A stretch of DNA of 64,000 nt, from positions 11,189,538-11,253,537 of the forward strand of contig CM040429.1 of NCBI GenBank assembly GCA_022702705.1, written 5' to 3'. The translations under genes and the position numbers were made by a program. The stretch comes from Papilionanthe hookeriana x Papilionanthe teres. Its lineage: Eukaryota; Streptophyta; Magnoliopsida; Asparagales; Orchidaceae. The notes under the pieces are model-generated. The model saw only the letters and a list, made by a program, of their open reading frames with translations, was not told the origin of the DNA and made no database searches. Positions 36,714 through 48,299 of this stretch are shown piece by piece. Position 1 is the first letter of the stretch. Each line of letters begins with the position of its first letter.

Positions 36714-38230
36714 GGACCCATTTATATGCCCTTTTGAGGGCATACATCAAGGTTTTAATTTATTAGAGCTTATGAGACCCCACAAATCACTTAGGGTAGT
36801 GAATATGGTTCTTATAAACTATTATTATATTTTCAAAAGTTTTAATTGTTTTATAAATTTTTGTGAATTACATTTGTTGAGAAAATATGTAATTTTTAGG
36901 GTTTTAAATATTTTAACTTAAATAATTTCAAAATAGTGTGAAATAGTTTTTTATTGATGTGCTTTGAGATGGCTAGCCATATGAAATTAAGTGTTTTCTA
37001 CAAAATACAAAACATAAATGGCTAGCATGAGACCTACAAGGTTTGTAAGCATGAGAGTTTGTTAACACAAGAGCTTAAAATGTGAGCATGTAAGCACGAA
37101 ACCCAAGGGTGATCATATATAAATTGACATCTAAGAGCTAGTTAAGTTCAAAGTTTAGGTGTAGTCAAAGTTTAGGCCATACTGTCCAATTCTCTTGTAA
37201 TTATATATCTAAAACCTAAAATTTAACTTTCTATAGTTACATCATCAAATCATTTATATCACAAAAAAGAAAAAAGGACTCTTGTTTAGGTGGCACGGTC
37301 GTAGATTTCTTCGTTTTTTTTAATGCATGTGGATACAAAAGTCTAGATGTCCAGTATGTAAATATATAAGATTTGTGTGGCCTTTGGGTGAGTTTCTCCA
37401 ACTTTAATATGTAAAAATGCATGCCCCAGACCTTAACACCAATCTGCCTCGCCTGTCTAATAGACAATTCCTTCACAAAGTTCCCATCCATGAGCCTTCA
37501 GCTACATCATAGATCTTATACAAAATGCATATTTGCAGTTGGGGAAGATGCTAAGGATTCACATTTTAATGGGGGCAAATCGATGACTAAAGAATGATTA
37601 TATCCTGGCTTTATGAAGTTGACAGAAATTTCAAAGCTTAACACATTCATTCGTGTAAAATGAATTGTACGGCGAGAGAAGAACAACAGGGTGGCTTCAA
37701 ATCTGGCGAGGGAAAGTCTGGTTCTCGTGGAAGAGGGCAAAAGTGTAGGCTTTCGACAGGGAGCAGTGAAGCTGAACAGACGGAGAAAAATGCGACTGTG
37801 GACAAACTTTTTAGATATCGTTCTTATGGACCTATGCCCATCTATTATGGTCCAAACTAAGGCCCATATAGTACATTACGAAGGCTTTTAGATGGTCCTG
37901 GCCCATGTAAATCATAATGATGTTATGAAGAAACTTCGAATTAATATGTTTTGACTATATATTCATCCTGATAGCTTTCAAAATAGTTGAATTTTTATAA
38001 GATGAATTTAATATATGAAAAATTCAATTGAAACTTATATTATATTTTCTCAGAATAAACTTAATAATTTTGAGATTTTTTTGAACTGAAAATTTAAGAG
38101 GAATATCTTTAGTTTTTATTCTTTATGCTATCTTGTGCAGTTTAATATAATTTTTCATTAAACAATGAGTTTTATATGAATTTTATAGTCTAAATTTCTA
38201 AACCTTCCCAAGCTATATTCTTATAAGAAT
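34881..38230. other. Intergenic DNA, no gene recognised
   Basis: AT-rich. Holds an AT run near 35412-35434 and a long (GT)n run at 36654-36711. Minus-strand open frames at 37237-37491 and 37516-37740 look slightly protein-like but resemble no family I can name. Confidence 0.35.
36654..36711. repeat. (GT)n microsatellite
   Basis: Uninterrupted GT run of about 58 bp. Overlapping open frames of repeated Cys-Val or His-Thr are artefacts. Confidence 0.95.
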
Positions 38231-38234
38231 ACGC

Positions 38235-38480
38235 TTTTTAAAGGAAAATTTACATACATACTCCTCAATTCTCATGTATTACAAATCCAACACCCAAACT
38301 TCAATTATTACATCCATATCACCTAATAAATGGTGTTTTTCACTTTATAAATTTTAAAATTGTGATATTTTTTAAGTGATATGAAAGATTTAGGTAGTGT
38401 AAATATTAAAAAGCAAAATTTAGGTGTTAGATATGTAAATACTTAAGAATGGGGTGGTATAAATGCCCCCTTAAAAAAAA
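38235..38480. mobile_element. MITE
   Basis: About 245 bp with inverted ends: TTTTTAAAGGAAAATTTACA on the left and, reversed, TTTTTTTTAAGGGGGCATTT on the right. Further inward ATACTCCTCAATTC pairs with GAATGGGGTGGTAT. Same family as the split MITE at 25022-28463. Non-coding. Confidence 0.6.
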
Positions 38481-39117
38481 TAGTTCACAATTAGCTCCAT
38501 CTAATTTATACCGCTATTCGCGACTACTATCTCTTTTTTTATATTTGTGCTAAATTATTTTAAGTATCTTATTTTTATAACTTCGCGTCTAGGAGTTTAA
38601 ATGAACCGAACACAGACGAACAGAGCTCGTGTTCTTGTTCGGTTCATTTGAAATTACGGATCTGTTTGGCGCAGCTGCAGATTATCCAGATTATCATGAT
38701 AGAGATATTATCCCGATAATCTGCCGATGCTGCATCGTCCGGATAACTGTCTCGTCTGCTTCGTTGAGCTGTTTGAAAAACTGATCGATCATGCTATTTC
38801 GTGCTAAACGACAATCGCCTCGTTCGAATAAGTTCGTTAAGTTCGTTTGGTTTCACGGTTTGAGCATCAAATTTCATTTGCAACAGCTTTATCGAAAAAT
38901 GGCTTTAAAACAGATAGTATACTAGATCTAATGAATAGCTTGACTTTCATCTACAGAGAACAGCTTAACTTTTCCAGAGGACTAATAACCCAAATGAAGC
39001 ATTACTTCACTGATTACAAGATGAGAACAGATCCTAGAGGTTCTTTGAGGTCTAAAATTATCCTCTTGAACAAGAACTAATTATCAGCACACTCTAATCT
39101 TGCATAAATTACTTCAG

Positions 39118-39352
39118 ATGCAGAAACAAGTATGATAGAGGCTGCAAAGCGACAAGACAAGTGCAGAAGTCAGAAGACGATACCTTCTCATATGTGATCA
39201 CCTACTTTGGGGAGCACACATGCGGAGCTGAGAAAGAGAACAATCCTAGATGCAGAGAATCATGTGTTACCATCTTTGAATCTAACACCGTCAATGGCAT
39301 CAAACAAGAGATTCCCTGTTCTTCCTTCCCATCTCCACAGCAAAAAAAATAA
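39118..39352 (+). pseudogene. Captured WRKY domain exon (zinc-finger half)
   Basis: The frame from 39119 reads CRNKYDRGCKATRQVQKSED and continues YVITYFGEHTCG, which is the second half of a plant WRKY domain. Cys 1 and Cys 9 of this segment with the terminal His-Thr-Cys give a C2-HC zinc site as in group III WRKY factors. An AG splice acceptor (TTACTTCAG) lies directly before it, at the place where the conserved intron interrupts WRKY domains, just before the first zinc-ligand Cys. The frame runs on to a TAA at 39350. The WRKYGQK half is not present upstream, where an unrelated-looking open frame (38847-39080) occurs. This is therefore a gene fragment. The DNA to about 39570 may be more of the same gene's 3' part. 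Confidence 0.8.
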
Positions 39353-39603
39353 GGATGAATGAAGCAAAATCACCTCCCGCAGTTCACCTTCAAACTGCTT
39401 TGAGCTGCCAGAGGAGTTACATAAGCCATCCATGATAGGATTAGAACCCGACTGGAGTGATACATGGTCGGGCTTGCAGAGGAGTTACAAAAGCCAGAGG
39501 ACTTGCAGCCTTCTCCAGCAACCCCATCTCCCCATAGAAGTTCAAAACTTGAGTGTAGCTTCCACTTTGGCATTTGATCAATAGTACCTAGGGCAAGTTG
39601 TTA

Positions 39604-39790
39604 CGGAGTGCTGCGATGTGCGACGCCGAAGATGGAGATGCACATCGAGCGACAGAGGGAGCAGCAGATCGAGCGACACCGAAGATCGTTATTTGGAGAT
39701 GCAGATCGAGCGACGCCGAAGATGGAGGGAGATGCAGGTCGAGCGAGGGAGTGCTGCGATGTGCGAGATCGGGGAGGGAGATGAGTTCGA
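39604..39790. repeat. GC-rich internal repeats in the WRKY-carrying element
   Basis: GGAGTGCTGCGATGTGCGA occurs at 39605 and again at 39748, and GATCGAGCGAC(G/A)CCGAAGAT-type units occur between them. The block is far richer in GC than its surroundings. Similar GC-rich subterminal blocks lie at the right ends of the two Harbinger elements. Confidence 0.7.
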
Positions 39791-40475
39791 GTAGCGGCTT
39801 CCCCCCTCGGGTGTTTACCGTCTTTCGTCGTATGAAAACGTAGATCGCGTGGTAGTGACCACGATCCGCTTCTAATAGTAAATTGGAAACTCCATTTTAG
39901 AATAAGCTGTGGAAATGAGATTTCCAAACAGACTATTGCGTTTTGAAAACGCCACCGCTGGGAAATAATCCCTCCCAAACGCACCCTAAGTGTGTCTGAA
40001 AGAAGCTCGTGTTTGAAATTGTTTGTGAAGCTACTGTTCGTGTTCGATTTGATTTATTTCAATTAGTTTGAAATGTTTAAAATGTTTGAATTGTTCGAAT
40101 TATTCGAAATGTTTGAAATCTTTCAAATTTCTTTATATTGTTTTAATTGTTTGAATTGTTAAAATGATAATAAATTTTTTGATAAACTTTATAGGATTTA
40201 TTTTTTGAAAAATATGATAAATTTTTAGAGTATATAATTATTTTTAAAATATGATACATTTTTTATATATAATTATTTTAAATTATTTTATATTTTGAAC
40301 AATACAGATTCGAACACGATCGAACACATAACTGTTCTTATTTGGTTCGTTTATAAACCGAACGAAAAAAAATTATTCGTGTTTGTCTCGTTGCTTATCG
40401 AACGAATCGAACACAAACACTCTAACGAGTTGAACACCAACTGTTCGTGAACAATGGACAGCCCCTACTCACGCC

Positions 40476-41690
40476 TTCTTAAATTACCATGTGATATAAA
40501 TAAAAATTTTAATACTCAGTTGCATAAAATTAAATATTTAAGTGATGTAAATGTAAATACATGGGAATTAAGTGGTATGTATGTAAACCTTCCTAAATAT
40601 TGTTAAGACTTGTACGGATATAAGCATATCCAAAACAATATAAAAGTTATAATGTCGTATGACTTCTAAAAAATTTATATAACAGTGTCATTTATTGAAA
40701 TAGTGTGAACGTGTCTCTTGGAATTTAGTGGGTTGGGAGGAGCGATGGCGTTTTAATAATTTATTTGTGGGTTTTATTTATAAATAAATTGTGTAAATAA
40801 AACTGAAGTTGTAACGCCTCTGAAACTGTGAATTCGCCGCTATGTACTCGAGGATGTAGGCATCTTTGCCGAATCTCGTTAAATCTTTGCGTATTCTTCT
40901 AGATTTGTGTCGATTCTTGTGTTTCTTTGTGCTAAACTTCTCAACAAAATGAAATATATCAAACAAGGGAAAAATATTTCCAAAATTTATGAAAACAATA
41001 ATAATTAAGCCTCTCTCTATTTTCAAATGTGGCCAATGTTTTCAATACAAATACATTGTTAAAAAAAATAAATAATATAATATAATATAATAAAAAACTT
41101 TATGGATGAAAGAAGAGAGCTCTTTGTCCAATATTAAAAAAAAGGGCAATCATATAGCACAATAAGTTGTCATATTTTTAAAAATTCCAATGATATAAGA
41201 ATATTCATACAAATAATTCAATTATGTTGCATGTCAGAGAATTCGACAAAAGAATGATATTAACGTCTTGAGAATGTACGGAAATCTAGCATGCAGATAG
41301 ATAAAAGAACAGCTGATAGAGGAGACACAGTAGTTTCAATTTGAAAACCTAGAAAAGAACAATAATCATGAGGCCTAAGATAGTTGAAATGATTTCACTG
41401 TCTAGATGTATGCTACAAGGCTTTGCTTATGTTTAAACTTATACCCTTTAGCAAGAGTCTATAAAGAAATTAAATTCATTTTTTCATTTTAGGCTATGGC
41501 TCATATCTCCAAGTGTTCTACAAACTCCATCAAACATCTTGAATTTAATAGTTTCAACATTACTTAACATGAGCATTATTGCTCATTAACACGAAATCTT
41601 TTGACATTATTTCATATGCTGAAAGCTAAACTATATTAGAATGCATGTCAAACATATATGTTGAACTAAGAATACAATCATTACAAGGTT
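40476..41690. other. Intergenic DNA, no gene recognised
   Basis: AT-rich. 40490-40600 holds a half copy of the MITE family seen at 38235 (AAGTGATGTAAATGTAAATA, GGTATGTATGTAAA). Nothing else assignable. Confidence 0.4.
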
Positions 41691-41699
41691 CACTTTCAG

Positions 41700-42440
41700 A
41701 AATAACTAAGAGTTCACCATCACCAATTGCTTCTTCAATAATACTAGATTCACCATAATTATCAGATTGACTACTTTCTGATTAGAAGTTGTTTTCTTAT
41801 TTTTATTTTGCATCTTATAACATTTAGTTTTGATGTGCCACTTTTTCTTACAGTAATTGCAGATATTATCCATATTTCTAAATTTTGATCCACTCTTTGT
41901 ATCACTGCCAAAATCTTTCTTCTTAGTTTTAACTGGAGCGACAAGGTCTTCTTCTTGAGCAACTGATTCATCTGCAAGTTTATTCATCTTCTCTTTAGAA
42001 AATAACAACAACAACATATACTTCGTCTAGAGTAAGTATCTTTCACTCAATATATGATATCTTTAAACATTGTATATGATTAAGGCAGCAAGCACAATAA
42101 TATAAATGTTAAATCTTGTTCGTCGTAGTTAACTATTATTGCCACTAAAATAGAGATTATTTTTATTAATGACACTCAAGTCACCTATAAAAGATGTATC
42201 TTTTGTCATCTTCAACTGTAAGGTTCGTCATTCTTGTCAGTCTTTCTACAATGCATAATTATTCTATTTTTAGCCATAATGCAACTACACTTTTCTCCAA
42301 TATATCTTGCAAAATTTGATTTGATAGTTGAAAATGAATTTGAGAAAGAGCTTTCAATATTTACGTTGCTTCTTCTCCAGCATTCATGAAGAAGGGTTCT
42401 TTCTAACTTAAACAACGAATTGTCTAGATACATTTGTGTT
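41700..42440 (-). pseudogene. Copia gag relic
   Basis: The minus strand ends in an open frame (42017-41706) with a CCHC-type zinc knuckle, CNYCKKKWHIKTKC (spacing C-x2-C-x4-H-x4-C), and Lys-rich flanks. Before it, in other frames, are LTLDEVYVVVV and a LLCLLP-like block near 42100, then the CIMAKNRIIMHC-type stretch near 42270. The order fits copia Gag. Stops and frame changes make it dead. The primer-binding site lies at 42543. Confidence 0.65.
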
Positions 42441-42542
42441 AAGACAGGTTGCATATTGACCTCTCAAAGCAAAAATCTTATGTTGCAATCTAAAAGAGTA
42501 ATGTCGTACTTCATTGTTATCATCATCAAGATCAAAACTTGT

Positions 42543-42990
42543 CTCTGATATCACTTTTTGTTAAGGACTGATATCGAATAAATGTAAAATAAAAATATAA
42601 ATAAAAAACACAAAGATTTTATGTGGAAACCCAAAAATGGGAAAAATCACTACATCAAAGAAGAAATTACAAGTGAAGAGCTTCGATCAATGTAAAACCA
42701 AAACAGAGAAAAGTAAATACACTTTTACAAAACAAAATATGAGTATTTATAGTTTTTAGTAAGACTCTTTTGAAGAAAATAATTAAAAGACAGTCGGTAA
42801 AATAAAATCACACAGATTGTAATCTAAATGCTATCATAAAATAAATCAAACCATAGAAGGCTTCAATCTGTGTGCTTAGAATTTCCTTCTGAAGTCTCAA
42901 TCTATATGCTCATAATTTTATTATGAGACGTGAGGGGCCCACAAAATTCAAGTCACAAATTTAGCACTTCCTCTCGTATCTTTATTTTTC
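42543..42990 (-). repeat. Copia primer-binding site and probable 5' LTR
   Basis: CTCTGATATCA (42543-42553) is close to the reverse complement of the TGGTATCAGAG priming site. An LTR-like TGTTAAGG begins at about 42559. The sequence above it includes TTTATGTGGAAACCC, common near the U5 end of plant copia LTRs. No matching LTR was found on the other side, so the left half of the element is lost or unrecognisable. Confidence 0.5.
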
Positions 42991-43875
42991 ACTTACCATT
43001 CTTCTCTGTCATTTTTTATATTATTTGGATGTCAAGATCCTCTTTAGTACTTCAATATTTCTCTATTTATTTTTTTTTTTAATAGCTGTCCCAAGTAACA
43101 GATTTTTATTTTTATTTATTTTTTATTTATTATTATTTATTTGTTTGTTTTTTGTCCATTCTCCTTCAAGTTCTCACTATTTCGAAGATCTCATTACCAT
43201 AATTTATTTTATTTACAATCATCTCCTCAGTTAGATAATAAGACGAGTCAGCTGACAATCAAACTCGAAATGAATTAAACTTAAGCTTAACCTTTATTAA
43301 TTAATCAAGTTCAAACTCAAACATAATTTACGGATGGCTTGAGCTTGGCTTGCCTAATTTCACCATATTAGGCCAGTCTAAGTTTTGGAGGGTGCCTTTT
43401 TTTTTTCTAATAAATGTAAAGGTATGAATTATATTTTTTTGAGCTTAACATAATATTCTCTTTCAATCAACACCAACAAACAATGGTGTCATCTTTTTAT
43501 AAGATAATAGATTAGGATATTACATTCAACTAATAATGATAAAAGTCATATATCAATAACTTCATATATTTATGATCTTAAACCATTAAAATCTCACAAA
43601 AGAAAAATAATAAAAAAATTCCAACTTGAAAGGCCAAGAATTGAAATCAGTTAATTCCTTACTTTCAACATTTTATTACAGCAATTACATCCAGATGCTT
43701 TATTTGCTAGAAAAACACAAATGACTAATACTTCTTTCAAGCAACTAAAAATTGATTTCTGATGGAAACATTAACACAAACTCTATACATCCTGAGAATC
43801 ACATAGCATCTTCCATCCTTAAATAAAAGCAAAAAAGCAAAGGGGTACCTTATTTGATGAGAAACAATCTCAAGC
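42991..43875. other. Intergenic DNA downstream of the phospholipase D gene
   Basis: AT-rich, no gene seen. The part nearest 43876 is the likely 3' UTR of the phospholipase D gene. Confidence 0.4.
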
Positions 43876-46860
43876 TTAAGTAGTCAGAATAGGAGGGATG
43901 GCCAAAGATATCACAGAACCATCGCCTTTGATTGATGCCTTGGTGTCAGGAAAGCAGCCATCAGCTGTGAGCTCCGACAGCTCTCCATCCGCAGAAACCC
44001 TCACAGGAAAGGGTAACAGATGACCCGGCAAGTTCACAACCTCATCTCCAACATATTTCTCCCACAAATTCTCAGTAATGGTCCTCACGGTTCTCACGCA
44101 TTCTAAGCTCTCAGGTTCAAGGAAAACATGATGCAAGCCAGTATAATGGCTTATGAAGTGCTCATACCATAGTGACATCCGGAAGCCATGGACAAGACCT
44201 CGAGCTAGCCCTTTCTCCGTATTAAGGTGAGCAGGCTGGTATGAACCATGAGCAATCTCGCTGTCTCGATCACCAGCCAAAGATCGCTGGTTTATGTTTG
44301 CCGAGCCAATGATCACATACTCATCATCCACTGCAAATTTCAATAAAGATGATTCGGTCAAATTCTGAGCATTTTTAATTTACATCATTTCTGTTGCAGT
44401 ACATTACAATAAATATTGTCTTGCAAAATATAAAGAATGAGAACTGTGAAAATAGTCCCTAGACTATTTAAACATTTTAGTCCTAGAGTCTATAAAAGTG
44501 TCAAATTAGTTCTCAGATTCTTTTAATTGGGGCTGAAATAGTCCTCAAAAAAGACCATTTTCAGCTCATATTAAAAGAGTTTGGGGATGGGGATTAATCT
44601 GACATTAAGGAGCATGAGTTTATGTGCAAGGAGCTTCAAAAGTTCAGAATTTACTCACCAATCATGAGCTTGGCATGCACATAGATGAGAAACCGTCGGT
44701 TAACCTGAGCTTTCCAGTAGTCGGTCTCAGGTTCTGGTTTCTCAGGAGGCTCATATTCCCCTGGCCGCTTTGTCTCCCTATTCCCCAAACAGAAGAAGTT
44801 CAAATAGTCAGTTGGGTGAGTCTTCCCAGCCAACCCTACCTCCTTGATTGCTGCTGCTACAATTCCATACATCAAATCCATGGTCAATCTATACCAGTGC
44901 AGTATAGCCTGTACCACACTCCCTTCGGGGATTCCCTCTGGCCACATTGGTGTAACAATATAAGCTGCAAACCTCTCTCCCATTTTTATCTTGCTTGCAA
45001 TCTTCAGAGCAATCTCAATTGGGACTAAATTCAGACAGCCATTATCTTGATCCTGCTTCCATGATGCTGAGCTACCCATGAAGTACTGATTCTCAATGTA
45101 GATGAATCTCTTAGCTCTTCTGATAGCCTCAATGTACCCAGAATGTATGCTTTGATCAATTGTAATGTTTTTTCCATTTGTCAGCCCCATTCTTGAAGCC
45201 TCAACTAAATTCCAAGGAAAACCTACGACTGAAGAATCATCAATGGATCGAAAAACCTGCACATTCCATGACTCAGCAGTTGTTAAATTTGAAGGTAGAG
45301 GAAAGACATCAGGCTTATCCTGAATATTCAACAAGCAATTTGATAACTCCTTAGGAGATTGCAGCTTCCACCTCTGCTCAAAGTTTGTGAGCACATCCCA
45401 TGCTGCAGGTCCCTCAAGCATTGAATGAAGATCATGCCATGGCTCCCTCGGACCACCTAGACGAAGGCTTGCGTCTGGGAAATTGTGTTGCAGGAAATCA
45501 TTCGCATATGCGGTATCCAATTTACCAAACAACGTGTGTTTCTCATCATCGTATCTCCCATCAGAAAGATCGATCCCTCCAATAAAGCTCGCAACACGAC
45601 GGCAATGGCTGTTTCCGGGCTCAGCTATGTCGAGCGTTACCGTCTTTTGGTGATGAGTAAACTCAGCGTCGACCTCAATATGTTGCACTGCTGTGAGTGA
45701 CGGAACTGCATTTCGTGGACAGAGAAAACACTTAACTTTACTTCCCTCGAAGAAATTGCGAGTCTCTTCATCGTGAGTTTTCATCAACCCAGCATTTCCC
45801 AACAACGAAACAGACGTCCGATCTTGCCACACCATCACCAAAACCAGCACACCTTCATCTGCCTTTCTCTTCAACAATTCTCCAATAGAAACACCAGCTG
45901 CTCCATGAATCATTCTTTCAGGATCACGGATGAGTGTGATGTTCACATTCACAGACCAACCTGCAACATAAACGAAATGTTTCGCCTCTGATATCGAAAT
46001 ATAAAGTTCTTCCCATAGTCTTCTTGGATGATAAAACTTGTGCCCATCTAGGTGAATCCTCGGCTGGAAACTGTTTGAAAGGTGTGAGTTCTGATACAGT
46101 GTGACTTCACACCCAGTTCTTTCTGGAAAATAAGAATTAGGGATTCCGTTGTAGTCAGGGAGTCTGATACCCGAATTCCAGAATGGACAGGAAGCGGCTT
46201 CAAAGAATTTGAGAGAAACGCGAATTTGAGCTTCCTTGACTCGATGGCCATCGTCATCGTAAAGATCAAACCAGCCTTCAACAAGTTTCGATTCGAGTAC
46301 TCCGCGGATAGGGATCCTAGCGCGGCCGACAACCTTGCCGGCAACCAAGAGCTGATCCTTAATTGAGATGTGGATAGAAGACGATGTGTGGGCACAGTAG
46401 AGCTTAAAAGCTTCGTTCCACTTAGGGTTAGTCGAGTGGAACTCCACTTCCCTGGTTCTTGCTAACCTAGCAATGCCGATATCGACAGTTGCATAAAGCT
46501 TTCGATGATGGAGTCCATGCAAGTGTAAGGCCTTCTCTATGCTTTCTTCAGCCTGAAATTATTACCAAAAAACAAAAAGAAATTCTAAAAGTTTGGAGCA
46601 TTTCAACAAACAAAATCATCAAAGAACTGATTCTCACATCAAAAACAACTACCAGATGCAAGCAAAATCTAACTAAAAACAAAAATTTCAATATTCATCC
46701 ACTGTCTACTTTGGATTGAAAGCTTCCAATATCTCGATTATTCAGATTAATGGACCTTTATGATCGTGCCATGGAGTAGGTGATGAAGACGAACTGCTTC
46801 AAAGATGTTCACTTCAAGAACTCCATGGATAAGTTGAGGAACCTCATCTGATTCTTCCAT
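43876..46860 (-). CDS. Phospholipase D, alpha-type (C2-PLD), three exons
   Basis: Hydrolyses the head group of membrane phospholipids to give phosphatidic acid. Exons: 46860-46756 (35 codons), 46552-44659 and 44330-43876; together 817 aa, usual for plant alpha PLDs. The exon 2/3 junction restores a codon and joins HAKLMI to VDDEY. An N-terminal C2 domain (about 1-165) suggests Ca2+-dependent lipid binding. Catalytic motifs are HQKTVTLD (336-343) and HAKLMIVD (661-668), both full HxKxxxxD; IYIENQYF lies at 519-526. It ends IPPILTT. Intron 2 starts GTGAGT and ends GCAG; intron 1 ends TTTCAG but starts GTCCAT, a weak donor, so exon 1 is less sure, though its LIHGVLEVNIFEA suits a C2 start. Alpha rather than beta/gamma/delta is judged by eye; PLDalpha4/epsilon cannot be excluded. 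No lesion seen. Confidence 0.92.
44440..44612. repeat. MITE-like insertion in phospholipase D intron 2
   Basis: Imperfect inverted ends: ACTGTGAAAATAGTCCCT at the left, and reversed TGTCAGATTAATCCCC at the right. Internal AAAAGTGTCAAATTAGT resembles the termini of the MITEs at 5070 and 28910. It makes up about half of the intron. Non-coding. Confidence 0.45.
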
Positions 46861-46941
46861 AATTTTTTTTTTCTTTTTCTGCGGAGAAATTTCTCCCCTT
46901 CGACTGCTCTAATTCTGAAGAATTCCAAAGTATGTACTGAA

Positions 46942-46948
46942 ATTTATA
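46942..46948 (-). promoter_or_regulatory. Candidate TATA box of the phospholipase D gene
   Basis: TATAAAT on the minus strand, about 85 bp upstream of the start codon. The DNA between is pyrimidine-rich, as in a short plant 5' UTR. Not supported by transcript data. Confidence 0.45.
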
Positions 46949-47204
46949 GACATGGGGCAGCTCCCTTCTGCTCAGGCCGATCTGGACAGGTTGGATTCTA
47001 GAAAGCTAGTAAATTCTCAATACCGATTGCTCCGGGAGAAAAAAAAAAAAAAAAACAAATATTAATAAAATAATAAAACAGAAAGATTTGCATACAGATT
47101 ACACTCGATTTCTATATATTTATATGTGCAGCCCCAAATTTTTAATTTTTATATTTATATTATTTTATCTATATTTGAAATATATATTTCATTTTTTTGA
47201 AGTA

Positions 47205-47904
47205 ATTAGTAGTAATATTTTTAAGTGATGTAAAAGATTTGAATGTCATAAATATAGAAAATAAAATCTAATATCAAATATGTAAATAGGTAAAAATTGT
47301 GTGGCGTGTATGTAAATGCCCAAAAAAAAAATATATATATATGGTTGATACAAAGTCCACCAAGCAAAATCCAAATCCAAATAGAGTTTGAAAAGATGAA
47401 AAGCATGCGTGGCAAATTTAAAAAAAAGAAAAAAATTGTTAGATTAAATGGTGGCTTGCTTTTGAGATGGTATAATTTAAAAAGTTTAATAAATAATTAG
47501 ATTATATTTTTTAAATTAAATTTAATATTTTCTTAGAAAAGTCTTTTTTTTCTAAAAAAAAAATATCTTGTATTAACAAAAGATGAAGATTCTATTGAGA
47601 TATTATAACTTGTCGGTACAGTTTTATGAGAAATAACCGTAACTTTTTTTTTTTTTTTCAGTTTCATGAGATCTTTCGGTATAGGAGAAAATTTTACCGG
47701 TCCACCATCTTGCTGCATAATTGCAACACACGTCGAAACTCATTATATATGTATTAAAAAATGTTAGCTAAAAATAAAAAAAATATATTAAGTGTAAATT
47801 ATATGATATTAATATAATATTAGCATTTTCTTTCTTTAAATGACCAAATAATTTCTAATTTTCAGCCAATGTTTTAGAGAGTAAATTAAAGAAAATTGAA
47901 CTTG

Positions 47905-47969
<65 letters not shown>

Positions 47970-48299
47970 TATATAACTAAACTCATTTTAAACTTAGCAA
48001 TTTAAATTTTTTATTTGACATATTTATAATCTATTAAATGTAACTCTTAGAATACTTAAAAATATTTGTTTTATCATAAAAATAAAGATAAAAAATAGTG
48101 ATATTTTCACAAGTTGGGTTATGTCATTGTTGTCACCTAAAGCGCTGAGGACCACTATATAGAAGATATCAATAATGGTGAAAACTATTTAAGAGCAGGT
48201 GGGAAGCAAATCAGAACAAAGAGTAGTGGCCCAAAATTGGATCATTTAATTTATTTTTAAAATATTTGTTGGAAAAAGATTAAGATAAACTTACATGCA
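47205..48299 (+). repeat. Long direct repeat, left copy
   Basis: Collinear with 63125-64000. Shared blocks in order include GTAAATAGGTAAAAATT, GTATGTAAATGCCC, GTAAATTATATGATAT / GTGAATTATATGATAT, GCCAATGTT, GAATACTTAAA, AAAAATAGTGATATTTT, TCACCTAAAGC, GAGCAGGTGGGAA and AAAATTGGATCATT. It begins with a half copy of the dispersed MITE. A TATA-like CTATATAG lies at 48155-48162. No open reading frame of note. Confidence 0.85.
47909..47967. repeat. (AT)n microsatellite
   Basis: AT run of about 58 bp inside the left copy of the long direct repeat. It is absent from the right copy, where only a short AT stretch is seen. Confidence 0.95.

Larger units (their letters stand above)
38657..39986 (+). 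mobile_element. Tourist/Harbinger-like element carrying a WRKY gene fragment
   Basis: Left end CGGATCTGTTTGGCGCAGC after TTA; right end, reversed, GGGTGCGTTTGGGAGGG before TAA. The last 60 bp contain GTTTTGAAAACGCC, shared with the Tourist MITE at 31337, so the ends belong to that family. At 1.33 kb it is much longer than the 0.2-kb MITE. Its interior contains spliceable plant gene sequence (next entry) and a GC-rich repetitive block. The two flanking trinucleotides differ (TTA against TAA), so the target duplication is not exact. Confidence 0.55.
38590..40467. mobile_element. hAT-like element split by a Tourist-like element
   Basis: Outer ends TAGGAGTTTAAATGAACCG and, reversed, TAGGGGCTGTCCATTG resemble those of the hAT-like element at 21869. 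The subterminal GAACACGA/TCGTGTTC motifs are the same (38605-38650 and 40005-40450). Flanking 8 bp are TTCGCGTC and CTCACGCC, differing at three sites, all transitions. The middle (38657-39986) is a separate insertion. Confidence 0.55.

Noticed and set aside
36496..36921. Open frames with His-Thr or Cys-Val repeats
   Set aside because: Translations of a (GT)n microsatellite.
37237..37740. Possible small gene on the minus strand
   Set aside because: Two short frames without recognisable domain, splice model or start context; left as unassigned DNA.
44624..46395. Several plus- and minus-strand open frames overlapping the phospholipase D exons
   Set aside because: Shadow frames of the phospholipase D coding sequence; no independent signal.
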